DNA of 8,449 nucleotides from Flavobacteriia bacterium. Its GTDB lineage: Bacteria; Bacteroidota; Bacteroidia; Flavobacteriales; Flavobacteriaceae. The stretch spans positions 1 through 8,449 of the forward strand of contig DRQI01000523.1 of NCBI GenBank assembly GCA_011330545.1. The letters run 5' to 3'. Made by a program: the position numbers and the translations under genes. Under the pieces are notes generated by a model. The model was not told the DNA's origin, searched no databases, and saw only the letters and a list, made by a program, of their open reading frames with translations. Positions within the stretch are counted from its first letter, which is position 1; each line of letters begins with the position of its first letter. Below are positions 7,301 through 8,449 of the stretch, in pieces.

Positions 7301-7755
7301 GTGATATACGGGTTTTTCATGTCTACCCAATGCCCCATTTTGCGTGTCAGTTCTTCCCATACATCGGTATAACGCATCACTGCTTTTTTACAGGCTTCGT
7401 TATATTGTTCTACAGATATTTTTTTACCGATATCTTCTTTGGTGATACCGAGTTCTTTTTCTACCCCCAGTTCAATGGGCAACCCGTGTGTATCCCAACC
7501 GGCTTTACGTTTTACTTGATAGCCCTGTAAGGTTTTATACCGGCAAAAAATATCTTTTATGGCGCGAGACATTACGTGATGGATACCGGGCAAACCATTA
7601 GCAGATGGCGGCCCTTCATAAAACACGAATGGTTTATTTTCTTCGCGGGTAGTAATGCTTTTTTGAAAAATATTATTCTCTTCCCAAAAAGCTAATATTT
7701 CATCGGCTGCTTTGGTAAGGTTTAAGCCCTTATATTCTCTAAACTTGGCACTCAT
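4348..7755 (-). CDS. ileS: Isoleucyl-tRNA synthetase, IleS2-like with swapped GIHH signature
   Basis: Cytoplasmic class I enzyme that charges tRNA-Ile. It has 1135 residues, longer than E. coli-type IleS (about 940). Visible motifs: PPSANGLPGIHH (49-60), where the usual HIGH is replaced by G57-I58-H59-H60; GWDTHG (86-91); CP1 editing domain motifs WTTTPWTLPSNTA (237-249) and GTGIVHTAPTFGADD (356-370); DVWFDSGS (606-613); DQTRGWFY (645-652); and the ATP loop KMSKR (683-687, bases 5695-5709). The anticodon-binding region follows from about 770. The C-terminal extension lacks the Cys pairs of the zinc finger found in IleS1, which with length fits the eukaryote-like IleS2 type. The start at MSAKFREYKGLNL matches flavobacterial homologues I recall. 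It is the first gene of the ileS-dksA-like transcript. All plus-strand frames inside it are shadows. Confidence 0.98.
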   Translation of the reverse strand: MSAKFREYKGLNLTKAADEILAFWEENNIFQKSITTREENKPFVFYEGPPSANGLPGIHHVMSRAIKDIFCRYKTLQGYQVKRKAGWDTHGLPIELGVEKELGITKEDIGKKISVEQYNEACKKAVMRYTDVWEELTRKMGHWVDMKNPYITYKSKYIETVWWLLKQIYNKGLLYKGYTIQPYSPKAGTGLSSHELNQPGTYQDVTDTTVVAQFLATKETMPESFQKFNGDIYFLAWTTTPWTLPSNTALTVGNKIDYVLVATYNQYTFKPIKVVLAKKLVDYQFSGKFYEVESESDLKTYVEGDKKIPYLILDECKGKDLVGTKYEQLLPYALPYQHPENAFRVISGDFVTTEDGTGIVHTAPTFGADDALVAKQASPEVPPMLVLDENENPVPLVDLQGKFRPEMKEFAGKYVKNEYYDDGEAPERSVDVELAIKLKEENKAFKVEKYKHSYPNCWRTDKPILYYPLDSWFIKVTEKRNRMFELNQTINWKPKSTGTGRFGNWLKNANDWNLSRSRFWGIPLPIWRTEDGAEEMIIGSVEELKEEINKAIKKGFMDTDIFADFEIGNMSEANYDKIDLHKNVVDKITLVSPSGKPMKRESDLIDVWFDSGSMPYAQWHYPFENKELIDKNKFFPADFIAEGVDQTRGWFYTQHVIGTLVFDSVAYKNVVSNGLVLDKDGKKMSKRLGNAADPFQTMSTYGADATRWYMIANANPWDNLKFDKEGIAEVRRKFFGTLYNTYSFFTLYANIDNFTYAEPEIAIAKRPEIDRWILSELNTLIKNVTAYYDDYEPTKVARAIQNFVTENVSNWFVRLSRRRFWKGEYEQDKISAYQTLYTCMLTVAKLSAPIAPFFMDQLYRDLNTVSGKENLESVHLATFPQYDETLIDASLERKMQKAQAISSMVLSLRKKEMIKVRQPLQRIMIPVLDVQDREDIDAIANLIKAEVNVKEIELIDDASGILVKNIKPNFKVLGPKFGKDMKLVATEIQKLSQDEINKIEKEGELSFEINGKMSTLTLDEVEISSQDIEGWLVANQGNLTVALDVTISDNLRKEGIARELINRIQNLRKESGLDVTDKIRLKIKKDGVVDAAVLDNEKYIKNETLTDELVLDEEVKNGIEIAFDEVNTQLLIEKI

Positions 7756-7778
7756 TTTCTATAAAATACTTTCGATTT

Positions 7779-7787
7779 GCGAAATTA
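7779..7787 (-). promoter_or_regulatory. Weak candidate -7 promoter element for ileS
   Basis: Minus-strand TAATTTCGC, 23 bases before the ileS ATG, differs at one base from the Bacteroidota -7 consensus TAnnTTTGC. The expected -33 TTTG is not visible at 17-23 bases upstream, so confidence is low. The leader before ATG (TATTTTATAGAAA) is A/T-rich without a Shine-Dalgarno. Confidence 0.25.
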
Positions 7788-7860
7788 CATATTTTATGCC
7801 ATTCTGATAATGAATTTTTATAAAAAAGAACAGGCTCGGTTTAGATCCAAAAAAGAGGTT

Positions 7861-7925
7861 AAAAAAACAAGTAACTATTTAGGCACTCACATTTTGCCCA
7901 TAAAATGGAGCCCCTGAGTGGTTAC
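7861..7925 (-). terminator. Stem-loop plus U-tract upstream of ileS (terminator-like)
   Basis: Nested inverted repeats: GTAAC (7871-7875) with GTTAC (7921-7925); CACTCA (7884-7889) with TGAGTG (7915-7920); and CATTTT (7890-7895) with AAAATG (7902-7907) around a 6-base loop. There are one-sided bulges of 8 and 7 bases. Read on the minus strand the structure is followed by TTGTTTTTTT, like a terminator. No gene to its right would need it, so it could instead end an unseen small RNA or be a leader element of ileS. The symmetry is seen; the role is inferred. Confidence 0.35.
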
Positions 7926-8258
7926 AAAAATAGTATACAATTTTAAACTCATTCTACGAACCCACCTTCTCGCAAAACTTTTGGATTAATTGGCGGCTAA
8001 ACACTATAAACTCTTCTCAGGGCGACGGGTTTCAAATTTTTATTTATAAGTTAGTAGAATCATCTTTTAGCTTTTTTGGAGTAAACCCTTCCGTCTACTC
8101 CACAGGCTGGCCACTTTCCCTTAATCCCGAACCTTTGAGAGTGACGGAGTTGAAATCTGTCAACAATTTAACATTACATACTGTTTAAAAACCCTTTTAC
8201 AACGCCCTTCTCCCAAAGCCTTGGAATGAACTATAATCAGCAAAAAATTACACGGCCT
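7926..8258. other. Long intergenic stretch without a supportable gene
   Basis: No ATG/GTG/TTG-initiated frame of convincing length lies here on either strand. The plus frame 7934-8188 is open for 84 codons (ending LTLHTV then TAA) but has no usable start near its 5' end. The opposite strand has a roughly 35-codon frame ending VYSKKAKR, also without a normal start. A 7-bp dyad TGGAGTA/TACTCCA is at 8077-8102. No tRNA, rRNA or known ncRNA fold is recognised. It may be a decayed gene or part of a dispersed repeat. Confidence 0.4.
8077..8102. repeat. Perfect 7-bp inverted repeat with 12-base loop
   Basis: TGGAGTA (8077-8083) and TACTCCA (8096-8102) are exact reverse complements with a 12-base C/T-rich spacer. 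There is a T-run on the left and no T-run on the right, so it is not a terminator for plus-strand transcription; on the minus strand it is followed by A's, not T's. It may be a protein-binding site or a part of a larger folded element. Confidence 0.4.
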
Positions 8259-8290
8259 AAGATTCCTCTTCATTCTTCGTCGGAATGACA
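8259..8290 (-). repeat. Bacteroidota-type dispersed intergenic repeat (CATTCCGACGAAG...GAGGAATCT)
   Basis: On the minus strand the block begins TGTCATTCCGACGAAGAATG and ends GAGGAATCTT. From memory, TGTCATTCCGACGAAGGAGGAATCT-like units are very common short dispersed repeats in flavobacterial intergenic DNA. Here a few extra bases (AATGAA) sit between the two halves. It has no coding capacity. The identification rests on recall, and copy number in this genome is unknown. Confidence 0.45.
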
Positions 8291-8335
8291 GCATTTTATG
8301 TTTGAACCCAGATTATGCAATAGACTTCCTATTCC

Positions 8336-8443
8336 GTTCAGAAATCACTGCAAAATAGGTCGTTTCACTGCGTTTTCAAAATTAACCGTAGCGGTGCTAC
8401 GCTTAATTTAGTAAAACACCCTATTTTATTGCGCTTTCCTAAC
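8336..8443. repeat. Large imperfect palindrome, probably continuing past the window edge
   Basis: A dyad is centred near 8394. The inner stem AAATTAACCGTAGC (8379-8392) pairs with GCTACGCTTAATTT (8396-8409) at 13 of 14 positions around a 3-base GGT loop. Outward come GTTTT (8372-8376) with AAAAC (8413-8417), AAAATAGG (8352-8359) with CCTATTTT (8420-8427, exact), GC (8350-8351) with GC (8431-8432), and GTTCAGAAA (8336-8344) with TTTCCTAAC (8435-8443), 7 of 9. There is no T-tract, so it is not a simple terminator. It looks like a non-coding palindromic element of unknown role, possibly a genome-wide repeat. Confidence 0.6.
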
Positions 8444-8449
8444 TCATAA

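Noticed and set aside
4571..7530. Several 65-107 codon plus frames opposite ileS
   Set aside because: They are Ser/Phe-rich mirrors of the ileS coding strand, which is unbroken over 1135 codons with all class I motifs.
8105..8150. GGTTCGGGAT on the minus strand as a tRNA T-loop
   Set aside because: No matching acceptor, anticodon or D-arm pairing is found around it.
7756..8449. CRISPR array or T-box riboswitch
   Set aside because: There are no regularly spaced direct repeats, and no T-box motif or specifier loop is visible upstream of ileS.

Overview
The window looks like a chromosomal segment of a Bacteroidota bacterium, most probably class Flavobacteriia. The DNA is AT-rich, and signal peptides end in the A|QK style typical of the group (CLA|QKKK, GYA|QKR, VPA|QKT). 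Most start codons lack a Shine-Dalgarno sequence, and the IleS, LspA and DksA-like proteins have the flavobacterial form. Genus and species cannot be fixed from the sequence alone.

Left arm (bases 2-2041, plus strand): three closely spaced genes for exported proteins. They are a secreted protein of unknown function whose start lies left of the window, a lipoprotein with an Asp-rich DxDxD loop, and a TlpA/redoxin-type thioredoxin with a CSPC active site. Gaps of 27 and 39 bases with no visible terminator suggest one transcript.

Middle and right (bases 2038-7755, minus strand): read 5'->3', the order is ileS, a DksA/TraR-family gene, a Rho-independent terminator, a beta-rich secreted protein, lspA (signal peptidase II), and a small secreted thioredoxin-like protein with a CKEC motif. 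IleS and LspA are housekeeping functions; ileS-lspA adjacency is classic in bacteria. The last minus-strand gene and the TlpA gene converge and share their stop codons in a TTAA palindrome, so two thioredoxin-fold proteins meet tail to tail.

Right end (7756-8449): about 690 bases with no convincing gene. They hold a weak ileS promoter candidate, a stem-loop followed by a U-tract on the minus strand, an 84-codon open frame with no usable start, a short Bacteroidota-type dispersed repeat, and a large imperfect palindrome that runs to or beyond the window edge.

The most notable points are the swapped class I signature in IleS (GIHH instead of HIGH), reported as a mark of very strong mupirocin resistance, and the uncharacterised palindrome at the right edge. 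I see no clear new multi-gene system; most of the window is ordinary flavobacterial housekeeping sequence.
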